DNA of 64,000 nucleotides. Source: Streptomyces sp. NBC_01351 (GTDB lineage: Bacteria; Actinomycetota; Actinomycetes; Streptomycetales; Streptomycetaceae). The position numbers and the translations under genes were made by a program. Below are positions 39,354-49,623 of this stretch, piece by piece (positions within the stretch are counted from its first letter, which is position 1; the number at the start of each line of letters is the position of its first letter). The notes beneath the pieces were generated by a model. It did no database searches. It worked only from the letters and a program-made list of their open reading frames with translations, and was not told where the DNA came from. The stretch covers positions 62,001 through 126,000 of the forward strand of contig NZ_CP108358.1 of the NCBI RefSeq assembly GCF_036237315.1, read 5' to 3'.

Positions 39354-39463
39354 GTGGTCTCCTGGGCGGTTTGGGCCGGGCTCTCGCTGTCGGCGGGGTG
39401 GGGCGGGGGCGGGCGGGGCAGGGGTGGAGCGGGGTGTGGGGGGAGGAAGCAGCCGGGGAGCCG

Positions 39464-40672
<1,209 letters not shown>

Positions 40673-40673
40673 G

Positions 40674-42665
40674 TCACTCCTGGTGGGTTGGGACGGAGGG
40701 GACTGAGGGAGCTGAGGGGGCCGAGGGGTCTCGGGAGGCTGGGTGGGCTGGAGAGGCTGGGGAGGCGGAGGTGAAACCTGGGCCCCGCACCGCCGCCGTC
40801 AGCGCGCGGGCCAGCGTCCGCAGCGGGCCGGGCCCGCCCTCCGCGGCGCCGGCGATGGCGACCGGCGGCGGGCGCCAGCCGTGTGCGGCGACCCGCTCGG
40901 CGGCCTGCCGGGCGGTGCCGCCCGCGCCGGAGAAGCCGCCGAGCAGCACCGGTTCACCCCGGGCGAGCGAGGGCCGCAGGGCGCGCAGGCACCGGGCCGG
41001 GTCCTGGCCGTCGGGCAGGGTGCCCACGGTGGCAAGGGCCTGCGGGCCGTCGTAGAGCTCGGGGAGCCCGTCGTAGCAGCCGGGCGGCGAACCCGGCGGC
41101 GGGAGCAGGCAGATCGTGCCCGCCCCGGGGCGGGCGGCCGGCCGCAGGATCCGCGCCGGAGCGGGCGGCCGGGGCCGCACCTGCGGTACGGGTGCCCCGT
41201 CGAGCAGTTCCAGGGCCCCGGCCACGTCCGGCGCGGCCCGGCCCTCGGGCAGGGCGCTCAGCAGGAGGGCGGCCTGCGCGAGCAGCGCGGCCGCGTCGGT
41301 GTCCTCGAACCGGGCGCGGTCGTGCCCGCCGGTCAGGACCAGACCGCCTTCGGTGTCGTGGTGGGCGACGAGGGCGAACGGCACCGCGGCGTGCCCCTCG
41401 ACCAGCTCGGGCGCGGTCACCCGTACGCCCTCTTCGGCGAGTTCGTCCACGACCGCGCCGAGGGCGGCGGCGCTCGCGGCGGCGCTCGCGGCCGTGCCCG
41501 GCTCGAAGACGACGAGGGATTCGACGAGCGGCGGAGCGTCCGCCGTGCCCTCGCGGCGGCCCGTCCACTCCTCGATCTGGCCGGCGGACACCCATTCGTA
41601 CGCCGCGCGGTCCAGGGCGTGTCCGCTGAGCTCCTCCAGCAGCAGCGCCACCGGCATCGAGGCCCGTACGCGCACGGACAGCGGGAGGGAGCTGCGCAGC
41701 GTGCCGGAGAGCAGCTCGGCGCCGTCGAGGGCGATGCCCCGGCCGGAGACGGCCGCGGAGAAGGCGACGGACACCGGGTCGGCGAGCTCGGCGGGAGCGG
41801 CGGCCCGGTACAGCAGCAGCGCCCACACCGCGTGCAGGGCGGTCGACTCGGTGGCCCCGTGACCCGCCGCCCAGGCCCGCAGCCGTACGACCTCCGGCGG
41901 CGTGAGCCGCTCCCGGCTCCACCCGTGGCCGGACCGGACCGGGTCGGCCCCGGTCGCGGAGGGCAGGGCGGGGAGGGCGGGCAGGGTGACGGCGTCGGCC
42001 GGCGGGGCGGCCCGCGACCAGAACTCCCGGGCCGCCGAGGTGTCCTGGCGGGCGAGCCAGCGCGCGTGGTCGCGCACGTCGGGCCGGCGCTCGCCGCCCA
42101 GCGGCCGGCCGTCGGCGAGGTAGGCGCGCAGGAACGCCCGCAGCAGGCCGCGCACGCTGCGGCCGTCGAGGAAGGCGTGGTGGTAGGTGAGCAGGATCCG
42201 GGTGGCCCCGGGCGGCGCGCCCTCCTGCCCCAGCAGGATGCGCAGCTGCCCCGGCCGGCGCAGGTCGAACGCGCGCAGCCGCTCGCTCCGGACGAGGGTG
42301 TGCCAGTCGGCGCCGCCCGGGTCCTGGCGTGCGATCCGCGGCTCCACCCGCGGGTGGACGGCCATCGCGGGCAGCTCTCCCACGGGGTCGGCGAAGGCAG
42401 GGTCGACGAACGCGGGATCGGCGAACGCGGGATCGGCGAGCGCCGTGCGCAGGGCGGCGTCCGCGTCGTGGAGGGTCTGCCAGGCCGCGTCGAACCGCGC
42501 CGCGTCCAGCGGCCCGTACCAGCGCACCAGCAGCTGCCCGGCGTGGATCCCGGCGCCCGGGCGCTCCAGCGCGTCGAGCAGCAGGTCCCGTTGGAGGGGC
42601 GAGGCGGGTACGGGCAGCGGGCGCGGGCCGGTGCCCGTGCGGAAGCTCTGGCGGGCCGCGCTCAT
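40674..42665 (-). CDS. Stand-alone NRPS condensation domain with a thioesterase-like C-terminal region
   Basis: 663 residues. About 15-450 is a condensation domain: [12 protein letters not shown] (C1), [19 protein letters not shown] with an intact HHxxxDG (catalytic second His), and [18 protein letters not shown] (C5-like). From about 500 the sequence resembles a shortened NRPS thioesterase ([20 protein letters not shown], then [18 protein letters not shown], aligning with the nucleophile elbow), but no catalytic His/Asp could be placed and the tail is Ser/Pro-rich. There is no carrier domain. A likely role is joining the aromatic polyketide acyl group to an amine such as the diamino acid held on the one-module NRPS. 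Strong GGAGG ribosome site before ATG 42665. Confidence 0.78.
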   Translation of the reverse strand: MSAARQSFRTGTGPRPLPVPASPLQRDLLLDALERPGAGIHAGQLLVRWYGPLDAARFDAAWQTLHDADAALRTALADPAFADPAFVDPAFADPVGELPAMAVHPRVEPRIARQDPGGADWHTLVRSERLRAFDLRRPGQLRILLGQEGAPPGATRILLTYHHAFLDGRSVRGLLRAFLRAYLADGRPLGGERRPDVRDHARWLARQDTSAAREFWSRAAPPADAVTLPALPALPSATGADPVRSGHGWSRERLTPPEVVRLRAWAAGHGATESTALHAVWALLLYRAAAPAELADPVSVAFSAAVSGRGIALDGAELLSGTLRSSLPLSVRVRASMPVALLLEELSGHALDRAAYEWVSAGQIEEWTGRREGTADAPPLVESLVVFEPGTAASAAASAAALGAVVDELAEEGVRVTAPELVEGHAAVPFALVAHHDTEGGLVLTGGHDRARFEDTDAAALLAQAALLLSALPEGRAAPDVAGALELLDGAPVPQVRPRPPAPARILRPAARPGAGTICLLPPPGSPPGCYDGLPELYDGPQALATVGTLPDGQDPARCLRALRPSLARGEPVLLGGFSGAGGTARQAAERVAAHGWRPPPVAIAGAAEGGPGPLRTLARALTAAVRGPGFTSASPASPAHPASRDPSAPSAPSVPSVPTHQE
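42391..42435 (-). repeat. 15-bp tandem repeat in the condensation gene
   Basis: Three 15-bp units (the second and third differ at one base) encode successive [10 protein letters not shown] pentapeptides near residue 80 of the condensation protein, between core motifs, probably in a loop. The next gene upstream carries an unrelated 15-bp repeat array. Confidence 0.8.
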
Positions 42666-42774
42666 CGCGTTCCTTCCTCCTCTCTCCGGTGGGTTCCTGA
42701 TCGGGCTTCTCGGGCGGGCGGGCGGGCGGTCGGGCAGTCGGTCGGACGGGTCGGACGGGTCGGGGGCGACGGCT

Positions 42775-43671
42775 TCAGCCGGCTTCGAGTTCGGCCTCCA
42801 CGGCTCCCATGAACCCCTCGTCGAACATCGTGTCCACGGCCGTGTCGCGGGCGGTGTCCAGCCCGGTGTCGGAACAGGCGGTGCTGAGCAGGTACCGCCC
42901 CAGCACCCGGTGCGTGGCGAACCACCAGGAGCCGGCGCCGGCCGCCCGAGTGCCGTCGGGTCCGAGGAACGCGCCGTCGGCCAGGCCGAAGCCGAACTCC
43001 GTGAATCCCAGCCTCAGTCCCTGTCCCAGCGCCTTGGTGTAGGCCTCCTTGAGGGTCCACAGCCGCAGCATCTCGGCGGCCTGCCGGTCCGGGGGCATCC
43101 GTTCGAGCTCGACGGCCTCTGCGGGGATGCACACGCGGTCCTTCAGCAGCTCGTAGGACATCCGGCGGCCGGCCGGTTCGACGTCCACGCCGATCCGGCC
43201 GATCCGGCTGATGCCGACGGCGATGAGGTCCTCGGTGTGGCTGAGGCTGAGGTCGATCTGACTCATGCCGCGGATGTACGGACGTCCACCGATCCGGTAC
43301 GAGAGGTCGAGCGCGGCCGGCTCGGTCCGCAGGGCGGCGGCCGCCGTGTACTTGACGACCATGCGGGAGGTGACGAAGCGGTAGCGGACCGCCGCGTCGG
43401 GGGTGCGCCGGTAGCGCTGCCAGTCGCGGCCGAGCAGCGGGCGCAGCGAGGCGTCGGCGAGCGCGGCGGTCAGCCACTCCCCCCACGTCGCGTACACGAC
43501 GACGCTGCCGCGCAGCTCCAGCCCCGCGGACACCTCTTCCCAGGGGCCGTCGGGTCCGGTGACGTGGACGGGCGGCGGCGCCGCCGTCAGGTTCGGCGCC
43601 GCCGGGTTCATGGGGGCCTGGTACATCCGGGCCGGGTACATCCGGGCCGGGTTCATCGGGGCCGGGTTCAT
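42775..43671 (-). CDS. Sfp-type 4'-phosphopantetheinyl transferase
   Basis: Up to 298 residues. Converts apo ACP and peptidyl carrier domains to the holo form with CoA. It has the family core IDLSLSHTEDLIAVGI, GRIGVDVEP (magnesium-binding Asp/Glu) and LRLWTLKEAYTKALGQGL (WxxKEAxxKA). The N-terminus is a run of Met-Asn/Tyr-Pro-Ala pentapeptides encoded by a tandem repeat, so five in-frame ATG codons compete as starts. The first, at 43671, overlaps the acyl-CoA dehydrogenase stop (ATGA) and is taken. It would activate the ACP at 46646 and the NRPS thiolation domain. Confidence 0.9.
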   Translation of the reverse strand: MNPAPMNPARMYPARMYQAPMNPAAPNLTAAPPPVHVTGPDGPWEEVSAGLELRGSVVVYATWGEWLTAALADASLRPLLGRDWQRYRRTPDAAVRYRFVTSRMVVKYTAAAALRTEPAALDLSYRIGGRPYIRGMSQIDLSLSHTEDLIAVGISRIGRIGVDVEPAGRRMSYELLKDRVCIPAEAVELERMPPDRQAAEMLRLWTLKEAYTKALGQGLRLGFTEFGFGLADGAFLGPDGTRAAGAGSWWFATHRVLGRYLLSTACSDTGLDTARDTAVDTMFDEGFMGAVEAELEAG

Positions 43672-43675
43672 CTGA
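43601..43675 (-). repeat. Five-copy 15-bp tandem repeat at the transferase start
   Basis: Five consecutive 15-bp units of the type GCCGGGTTCATCGGG, in perfect register, cover the start region of the phosphopantetheinyl transferase and encode pentapeptides such as MNPAP, MNPAR and MYPAR. Each unit supplies an in-frame ATG. Copy-number change would leave the frame intact and alter only the N-terminal length. Confidence 0.88.
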
Positions 43676-45473
43676 CGAGCTCCGTCCCGTCCAGGTCGTA
43701 GCTGCGGCCCGCGCGGTGGCGGCGGATCAGCTCGTCGAGCACCTGGGCGAGGCAGCCTTCGGGCAGGTCGGGCACGGCGATGCCGAGGCGGCTGCCGATC
43801 CGGGTGAGCGCGAGCACGGCCCAGGCGGGGTCGGCGAGGAAGGCGTCCGTGCCGTCCTGCGCCTCCCACATGCCGAGGACCGAGGCGGCCGCCAGGATCA
43901 GCGCGTACCGGTCGGCGAGCACCGCCACCCCGGGGCCGGCGAGCGTGGCCCGTGCCGCGGGCAGGGCCGCGCACCGGGTGCGCAGTTCGCGCAGCTCGCC
44001 CACGAATCCGTCGGCGAGTTCGGCGAGGGCGGCCATCTGGCCGCCGAACCGCAGGGCCGAGCCGAGCCGGTCGGCCGCGCCGACGAGGGTGGCTGCGAGG
44101 AAGTCGTCGCCCCCGGCGATGCCCAGCTGCCGGTAGTCCAGGGCGGGCAGCGCGGCCCCGCCGCCGAAGAGGCCGGGGGGCGGCTCGGGCATGCGGAACC
44201 AGGAGCGCTCGGCCAGGGAGCGCAGCTGGGGCACGATGACGGCCTGGCAGGCTGCGGTCCCGGCGTGTCCGAGGCCGGCCACCGGCAGGTCGCGGACCAG
44301 CTTGTCGAGGGCCCCGTACTGGGCGTCGCCGCGCACGTAGCCGTGGCCGCCGAGTACGCCGGCCAGCTCCTCCAGGTTCTCCCGGATCAGGTCCGGTACG
44401 ACGTACTTGACGGCCGCGGCCAGCACGTTGACGTGCGCCGGCAGCAGGCTCAGGGCGCGCAGCGACACGGTGGCCATGCTGTCGGCGGCCAGCAGGTCGG
44501 CGAAGACCCCGGCGAGCGGCTTGTGCCAGCGGCGGGCCAGGGAGGCGGTGCGGCCTTCGGTGACGGCCCGTACGGCGGAGTGCAGGACGGTGTCCGCCGA
44601 GGCGACGGCGACGGAGGGGATCAGGCAGCGGTTGACCTGGAAGGTGCGCAGGGCCAGGGGCACGCCCTGGCCCTCCTCGCCGACCATGGCGTGCCCGGGC
44701 AGCGGGAAGCCGTCGAACTCCAGCCCGGAGAAGAGGCCTCCGCGCATGCCGTGCGTGGTGACGCGCGGCAGGTGGGTCAGCCGGCCGGTCGCGCGGGCGT
44801 CCGCTATCGCGTCGGAGTCGACCAGGAAGACCGAGTGGCTGCGCGGGCCGCGGGCCGGGGCGGTGCGCGCGTAGACCACGTACGCCTGGGACCGGGCGGC
44901 GTTGAGGATGACGTCCTTGCTGCCGCTGAGCCGGTAGCCCCCGGGCCCCGGCTCGGCGGTGAACTCGTCGCGCAGGATGCCGTTCGCGTGGGCCATCTCG
45001 TGGTGGACGATCGAGGCCCGGCCGCCGCCCAGGAGCACCCCCGCGAGCTCGGCGCGCTGCTGGGGGGTGCCTTCGGCCCACACCGGGGCGGAGGCGAACA
45101 GCGAGGTGATGCCGTACCCGAAGCCGAGGGCCACGTCGCGCCGGAACACGGGCCGCAGCACCTGCGCGAGGAGGTCGGCGCGGGTGAGCCGGCCGCCGTC
45201 CCCGGCGGGCACGAACTCGGCCCCCAGCCCGGCCGAGGCGAGCAGCTCCTCGGTGGCGGCCGGGGGCAGGCGCCGGGCGTCGGCGCCGGCGAGGGCGGCG
45301 ATGCCGTGCCGGTTGGCGGGGTCGTGCGGGTCTCCGAGGAGCGCTTCGAGGCGGGCGGCGCGCGCGGCTGCCTCGGGTGCGCCCAGCTGCGGCCGGGTCG
45401 CGGGGGGCGGGCCGACGGGCGAGCCGACGGATGGGCCGGCGGGCAGGCCGGCGGGGGCCAGGGAGGTCGTCAT
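43668..45473 (-). CDS. Acyl-CoA dehydrogenase-like flavoprotein with long C-terminal extension
   Basis: 601 residues, longer than the usual 380-400. The acyl-CoA dehydrogenase core is seen in FGYGITSLFASAPVWAEGT, GRASIVHHEMAHANG, YRLSGSKDVILNAARS, GLEFDGFPLPG and LAGVLGGHGYVRGDAQYG. About 130 further residues follow, which I do not recognise. In polyketide clusters such enzymes desaturate or hydroxylate acyl-CoA or acyl-carrier substrates, and some have lost flavin chemistry. The catalytic Glu could not be assigned. It may prepare the starter activated by the AMP ligase. Overlaps the downstream transferase gene by 4 bp. Confidence 0.78.
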   Translation of the reverse strand: MTTSLAPAGLPAGPSVGSPVGPPPATRPQLGAPEAAARAARLEALLGDPHDPANRHGIAALAGADARRLPPAATEELLASAGLGAEFVPAGDGGRLTRADLLAQVLRPVFRRDVALGFGYGITSLFASAPVWAEGTPQQRAELAGVLLGGGRASIVHHEMAHANGILRDEFTAEPGPGGYRLSGSKDVILNAARSQAYVVYARTAPARGPRSHSVFLVDSDAIADARATGRLTHLPRVTTHGMRGGLFSGLEFDGFPLPGHAMVGEEGQGVPLALRTFQVNRCLIPSVAVASADTVLHSAVRAVTEGRTASLARRWHKPLAGVFADLLAADSMATVSLRALSLLPAHVNVLAAAVKYVVPDLIRENLEELAGVLGGHGYVRGDAQYGALDKLVRDLPVAGLGHAGTAACQAVIVPQLRSLAERSWFRMPEPPPGLFGGGAALPALDYRQLGIAGGDDFLAATLVGAADRLGSALRFGGQMAALAELADGFVGELRELRTRCAALPAARATLAGPGVAVLADRYALILAAASVLGMWEAQDGTDAFLADPAWAVLALTRIGSRLGIAVPDLPEGCLAQVLDELIRRHRAGRSYDLDGTELVR

Positions 45474-45494
45474 GTGCGGGGCTCAACTCCCTGA

Positions 45495-46451
45495 TCAGAG
45501 GCTGCGGACAGCGGATTCCGCGTGGTGTGCGGCGACGGCCAGCGTGGCCGTGCTGTCGCGGCCGAGTGCCCGACGTACGGAGGCACGGGCGTCGGCGAGG
45601 TCCGCGTCGGGTCCGAGCACCTCGGCTATCGCCTCCTCGCGCAGCAGGACGCTGTGCCGGGAGACGGCGGTGACGCCCGTCTCGTCGGGGAACAGCGACC
45701 ATTCGCCGGTGTGCGCGGCGAACAGCGGGGTGGCCGGGGTGTCCTTGTAGACGAGCCGGTAGGCGGCCGGGAAGCAGATCCGTACGGATTCGGTGGTCTG
45801 CCGGGAGCCGTCGGCGCCGAGGGTGTCCGTGCTGACGTGCTGGATGCCGGGGGCGTCCTCGGTGACCTCGGCGCGGGTGACGTGCGAGAGGTGCGCGGGC
45901 CAGGCGTCGACCCGGTACAGGAAGTCGTAGACGAGCTCCGGCGGCGCCTGGACCTTGATCGTGTCCTCGAAGGTGAGGATCAGGTCATCGAGGCGTGCCC
46001 AGCGCTCGGCGGTCTCCTTGATGCGGTCGAGTTCGGCGCGGCTGTTGGTGTCGGTGGCGAGCCCCACCCAGGCGGCGTCGTCGGGCCGGCCGGGCGCGAC
46101 GGTGAAGTCGTGGTCGAGGGTGAGCCGGGACCGGTTGGCGGAGAGTTCCTCCACGGTCCAACTGCCGCCCAGGCTGCGCGCGGGCGCCGCGGGGGTCTCC
46201 TGGCGGAACTCGACGCGGCGGGCGACGGGGTCCATGGTGCGGCGGGAGAACCAGGACTTCACCTGGCCGTTGGCGGTGACCCACATCTGGAACCGGTCCT
46301 CGGTCCCGTCGAAGTCGAGCCGTTCGACGTGCACGCTGGGCGGCATGAGCAGGGGCCACTGGGTGGTGTCGGCGATCAGGCCGTACACCACGCCCGCGGG
46401 TGCGTCCATGTCCACCGTGTAAGCCCTGTGATGTGTCCGCTCGAATGACAT
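45495..46451 (-). CDS. Aromatase/cyclase, didomain SRPBCC (first copy)
   Basis: 318 residues made of two START/Bet v1-like halves (about 1-150 and 155-318). The first begins [29 protein letters not shown] and the second has FEDTIKVQAPPELVYDFLYRVDAWPAHLSHV. Didomain enzymes of this type (ActVII/Gris-ORF4 class) catalyse first-ring cyclisation and aromatisation of C9-reduced poly-beta-ketone chains. A second didomain paralogue is encoded at 49624-50616, so two ring-forming steps may be split between them. Preceded by a heptamer array and a 16-bp repeat block. Confidence 0.88.
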   Translation of the reverse strand: MSFERTHHRAYTVDMDAPAGVVYGLIADTTQWPLLMPPSVHVERLDFDGTEDRFQMWVTANGQVKSWFSRRTMDPVARRVEFRQETPAAPARSLGGSWTVEELSANRSRLTLDHDFTVAPGRPDDAAWVGLATDTNSRAELDRIKETAERWARLDDLILTFEDTIKVQAPPELVYDFLYRVDAWPAHLSHVTRAEVTEDAPGIQHVSTDTLGADGSRQTTESVRICFPAAYRLVYKDTPATPLFAAHTGEWSLFPDETGVTAVSRHSVLLREEAIAEVLGPDADLADARASVRRALGRDSTATLAVAAHHAESAVRSL

Positions 46452-46508
46452 CGGTCCACCTCTCTCGCCCTAGGACCACGAATGTGCCCGAGCCCGCCGG
46501 AAGGCGGC

Positions 46509-46558
46509 TGGAAGTCCGCTTGAGGACGGTTCGGGGACGGATCGGGGAGGGTCGGGAA
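46509..46558 (+). promoter_or_regulatory. 11-bp-phased heptamers in the gap between ACP and first aromatase genes
   Basis: TGGAAGT (46509), TTGAGGA (46520), TCGGGGA (46531), TCGGGGA (46542) and TCGGGAA (46552) follow at 11, 11, 11 and 10 bp on the plus strand. The periodicity recalls SARP sites, but the repeats point away from the minus-strand aromatase gene and the copies are degenerate, so a simple tandem-repeat origin is equally possible. Confidence 0.3.
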
Positions 46559-46582
46559 GGGGGCGGGTAGGGGTCGACGCGG

Positions 46583-46657
46583 TCGGACGGTGGCCTGTCG
46601 GACGGTGGTTCGGTCAGGCGGTGGCTCGGTCAGACCGTGACTCGGTCAGACCGTGGC
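46583..46657. repeat. Tandem 12-16-bp repeats at the 3' end of the ACP gene
   Basis: Five units begin TCGG; the last three are 16 bp long (46610, 46626, 46642) and the final two are nearly identical (TCGGTCAGACCGTG core). Each final unit contains the small dyad CGGTC-A-GACCG. The array covers the ACP stop codon and the spacer after it, where stacked hairpins could affect 3' end formation or stabilise the ACP message. Confidence 0.7.
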
Positions 46658-46918
46658 GCGCTGGGCGGCCAGTGCCCGGTTGACCATGTCGAGGTAGCGG
46701 CGCGGGGTGTACGCCTCGTCGAGCTCCTCCTCGTCGAGCACCACGGAGTGGTCCCGCTCGACCCGGCCGGTGGTCTCGAGCATCGCCAGCGAGTCGTAGC
46801 CGAGGTCCCCGAAGGCGCTGTCGAGGATGTCCCCGTCGAGGTCGGTCCCCTCGGCCTCGCCGGCGCATTCGCGCAGCAGCCTGACCAGGTCCGCCAGTTC
46901 GAACTGCTCCTGTCCCAT
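46646..46918 (-). CDS. Acyl carrier protein of the type II PKS
   Basis: 90 residues. The phosphopantetheine serine is in LGYDSLAMLETTGRVE (Asp-Ser-Leu, Ser about 42), the usual four-helix ACP layout, with an acidic C-terminal half. It carries the growing polyketide between KS-alpha/KS-beta, ketoreductase and cyclases. ATG 46918 has AGAGGCAG upstream. 52 bp separate it from the KS-beta gene. The minimal PKS is thus KS-alpha, KS-beta, ACP in canonical order. Confidence 0.94.
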   Translation of the reverse strand: MGQEQFELADLVRLLRECAGEAEGTDLDGDILDSAFGDLGYDSLAMLETTGRVERDHSVVLDEEELDEAYTPRRYLDMVNRALAAQRATV

Positions 46919-46970
46919 GAATCTGCCTCTCTTCCGTGCTTCCGTGCTTCCGTTGTGTCTGTCTGTCGTG

Positions 46971-48209
46971 TCAGGCGGCGCGGACGACGGCCGCCGCGTT
47001 GAAGCCGCCCCGGCCGCGGGCCAGCACCAGGGCGGTGCGCAGCGCCGGCCCGGTGCGCGGGGTGCCGGTGACCAGGTCCACGGGGCAGTCGGCGGCGGGG
47101 CGCACCGTGCCGGTGGTCGGCGGGATCACCTGGTCGCGCAGGGCGAGCAGGGCGGCCGCCAGGTCGAGGGCGGCGCCGCCGGCGGAGAGCCGTCCGGCCA
47201 TGCTCTTGGGCGCGGTGACGGGGACCCCGTACGGGCCGAACACGGCGGCGAGGGCCTCGGCTTCGGCCCGGTCGGCCGCCCGCTCGCCGGCGGCGTCGGC
47301 GAAGACGAGGTCGACGTCGCCGGGCCGGAGTCCGGCGTCGGCGAGTGCGAGGCGCGCGGCGTCGGCGAGGCGCGGCTCCTGCGGGGAGGCGTCGAAGGTG
47401 GCCGCGTGCCCGGCGAGGCTGCCGTACACGCGGGCGCCGCGGGCGGCCGCGCCGGCGGCCTCCTCCAGGACGAGCAGCGCTCCGCCCTCGCCGACCACGT
47501 GGCCCGAGGCGTCCTCGTCGAAGGGCAGGTAGGCGCGGGCGGGGTCGGCGACGGTGCTCATGGAGCCGCCCGCGAGGTGCGCGGCCCAGCCCCAGGGGCA
47601 CAGGGCGGAGTCGAGGCCGCCGGTCACCACGAGCCGGGCGCCCTTGCGGAGCTGGCGGCGTGCGTGCGCCACCGCGTCGAGGCCGCCGGCCTGTTCGGAG
47701 ACGACGACGCCGGAGGCGCCGCGCAGGCCGTGCTTGATGGAGATCTGGCCGCTGTTGACGGCGTAGAACCAGGCGAAGGACTGGTACGCGCTGACGTGCT
47801 GCGGGCCCTGGCTCCACAGGGCCTGGAGCTCGCGGTGGCCGAACTCGAAGCCGCCGGAGGAGTTGGCGGTGACCACGCCCGCCGCGTACGGGGGCAGTTC
47901 GGCGATCACGGCCCCGGAGTCGTCGAGGGCCTCCTGGGCGGCGGCGAGCGACAGCCGGGTCACCCGGTCGGTCTGCGGCAGCAGCCGGCTGGAGACGTGG
48001 TCCTCGTCGACGAACCCGGGCACCTCCCCGGCGAGGCGGACCGGGTACGGGGAGGCGTCGAAGCGGGTGACCGGGCCGATGCCGCTCTCGCCGCGCAGGA
48101 CGGCCGCCCACCAGGCCTCGGTGCCGAGTCCGCCCGGGGCCGCGACCCCGATGCCGGTGAAGACGGCGGTGGTCGCGGGGGCGGCGGGGTCTGCGAGGGC
48201 GGTGTTCAT
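46971..48209 (-). CDS. Ketosynthase beta subunit (chain-length factor)
   Basis: 412 residues, thiolase fold. Where the active subunit has cysteine it has Gln in [10 protein letters not shown], the diagnostic change of chain-length factors; [13 protein letters not shown] opens the protein. It sets chain length by shaping the cavity in the KS-alpha/KS-beta dimer. The start overlaps the KS-alpha stop (ATGA), as usual for this obligate pair. Chain length cannot be read with confidence from sequence alone. Confidence 0.94.
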   Translation of the reverse strand: MNTALADPAAPATTAVFTGIGVAAPGGLGTEAWWAAVLRGESGIGPVTRFDASPYPVRLAGEVPGFVDEDHVSSRLLPQTDRVTRLSLAAAQEALDDSGAVIAELPPYAAGVVTANSSGGFEFGHRELQALWSQGPQHVSAYQSFAWFYAVNSGQISIKHGLRGASGVVVSEQAGGLDAVAHARRQLRKGARLVVTGGLDSALCPWGWAAHLAGGSMSTVADPARAYLPFDEDASGHVVGEGGALLVLEEAAGAAARGARVYGSLAGHAATFDASPQEPRLADAARLALADAGLRPGDVDLVFADAAGERAADRAEAEALAAVFGPYGVPVTAPKSMAGRLSAGGAALDLAAALLALRDQVIPPTTGTVRPAADCPVDLVTGTPRTGPALRTALVLARGRGGFNAAAVVRAA

Positions 48210-49489
48210 ACGGCTGCTGCCTTCAGGCCGGGGCGGGTCAGGATCATGGCGCTCTGGAAGCCGCCGAAGCCGCTGCCGACCGTGAGGACGGTGTCGGTGC
48301 GCTGCTCGCGGGCGGTGAGCGGCGTGTAGTCGAGGTCGCAGGCCGGGTCGGGCTCGTGCAGGTTGGCGGTGGGCGGGACGACGCCGTGCTCGATGGTGAG
48401 CGCGCAGGCGGCCACTTCGAGGGCGCCGACCGCGCCGAGGGAGTGCCCGATCATCGACTTGATCGAGCTGACCGGGACCTGGTGGGCGCGCTCGCCGAGG
48501 CTGCGTTTGAAGGCGTCGGTCTCGTGCCGGTCGTTCTGCTTGGTGCCGGAGCCGTGCGCGTTGATGTAGTCCACGGCGCCCGGGTCCAGCCGTGCCTCGT
48601 CGAGCGCGGTGCGGATGGCCTCGGCCATCTCCGTGCCCTCGGGGCGCAGTCCGGTCATGTGGTACGCGTTGCTGCGCGAGGCGAAACCGGCGATCTCGGC
48701 GTAGACGTGGGCGCCGCGGCGCCGGGCGTGTTCCAGTTCCTCGATGACGAGGACGGCCGCGCCCTCGCCGAGGACGAAGCCGTTGCGGGTGCGGTCGAAG
48801 GGGCGCGAGGCGCCGGCCGGGTCGTCGTTGCGCGGGGTGGTCGCCTTGATCGCGTCGAAACAGGCCAGGCTGATCGGCGAGATGGGTGCCTCGGCGGCGC
48901 CGGTGACCATGACGTCGGCGCTGCCCTCGCGGACCAGGTCGACGGCGTGCCCGATGGCGTCCAGGCCGGAGGTGCAGCCGGTGGACACCAGGGAGACGGG
49001 GCCCTGCGCGCCGGCGGCGCGGGCGACCTCGGCGGCCATCGAGGAGGGCACGAAGTAGTCGTAGAGCTGCTCGGCGGCCCGGGCGTGGTCCACCAGCCAC
49101 CGTCCGCCGCGGTCGCTGAGCTCGGCGTACTCGCGTTCCAGGCCGGTGGTGCAGCCGAGGGCGCTGCCGAGGGTGACCCCGCGGCGGGTGGGGTCGAGGG
49201 CCGCGCCCGGGCCGCCGTCGGCCAGCCCGCTGTCGGCGAGTGCCTCGCGGGCGCTGACGAGGGCGAACTGTGCGGCCCGGTCGAGCCGTTCGGCCTCGTG
49301 CGGCGCGAAGCCGTGCTCCAGGGGGTCGAAGTCGGCCTCGGCGGCGACCTGCGAGCGGTAGGGGGCGGGGTCGAGGAGGGTGATGGTGCGGGTGGCCGTG
49401 CGCCCGGAGGTGAGCAGGGACCAGAACTCCTTGGTACCGGGCTTGCCCGGGGCGACGACCCCGATCCCGGTGATGACCACGCGTCTCAT
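48206..49489 (-). CDS. Ketosynthase alpha subunit of type II PKS
   Basis: 427 residues. Active-site Cys in [16 protein letters not shown] (about residue 173), His in [14 protein letters not shown], Lys-Ser-Met in [30 protein letters not shown] opens the protein. It performs decarboxylative condensation of malonyl-ACP. Very close to typical actinomycete aromatic PKS subunits, so this system makes aromatic rather than polyene chains. The 134-bp gap upstream (to 49623) holds a GGTGCC repeat and two TGGAG heptamers 11 bp apart. Confidence 0.96.
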   Translation of the reverse strand: MRRVVITGIGVVAPGKPGTKEFWSLLTSGRTATRTITLLDPAPYRSQVAAEADFDPLEHGFAPHEAERLDRAAQFALVSAREALADSGLADGGPGAALDPTRRGVTLGSALGCTTGLEREYAELSDRGGRWLVDHARAAEQLYDYFVPSSMAAEVARAAGAQGPVSLVSTGCTSGLDAIGHAVDLVREGSADVMVTGAAEAPISPISLACFDAIKATTPRNDDPAGASRPFDRTRNGFVLGEGAAVLVIEELEHARRRGAHVYAEIAGFASRSNAYHMTGLRPEGTEMAEAIRTALDEARLDPGAVDYINAHGSGTKQNDRHETDAFKRSLGERAHQVPVSSIKSMIGHSLGAVGALEVAACALTIEHGVVPPTANLHEPDPACDLDYTPLTAREQRTDTVLTVGSGFGGFQSAMILTRPGLKAAAV

Positions 49490-49623
49490 CGCCTTGCCCC
49501 CCACGGGTTGGTTGCCGCTGCCGGTGCCGGTGCCAGTGCCGGTCTCCGAGCGTCGACGACCGCGCTGGAGGACGGCTGGAGCGGCTGCCCCGTCCGGGCC
49601 TGCAGGTACGGGAAGGAGACGGC

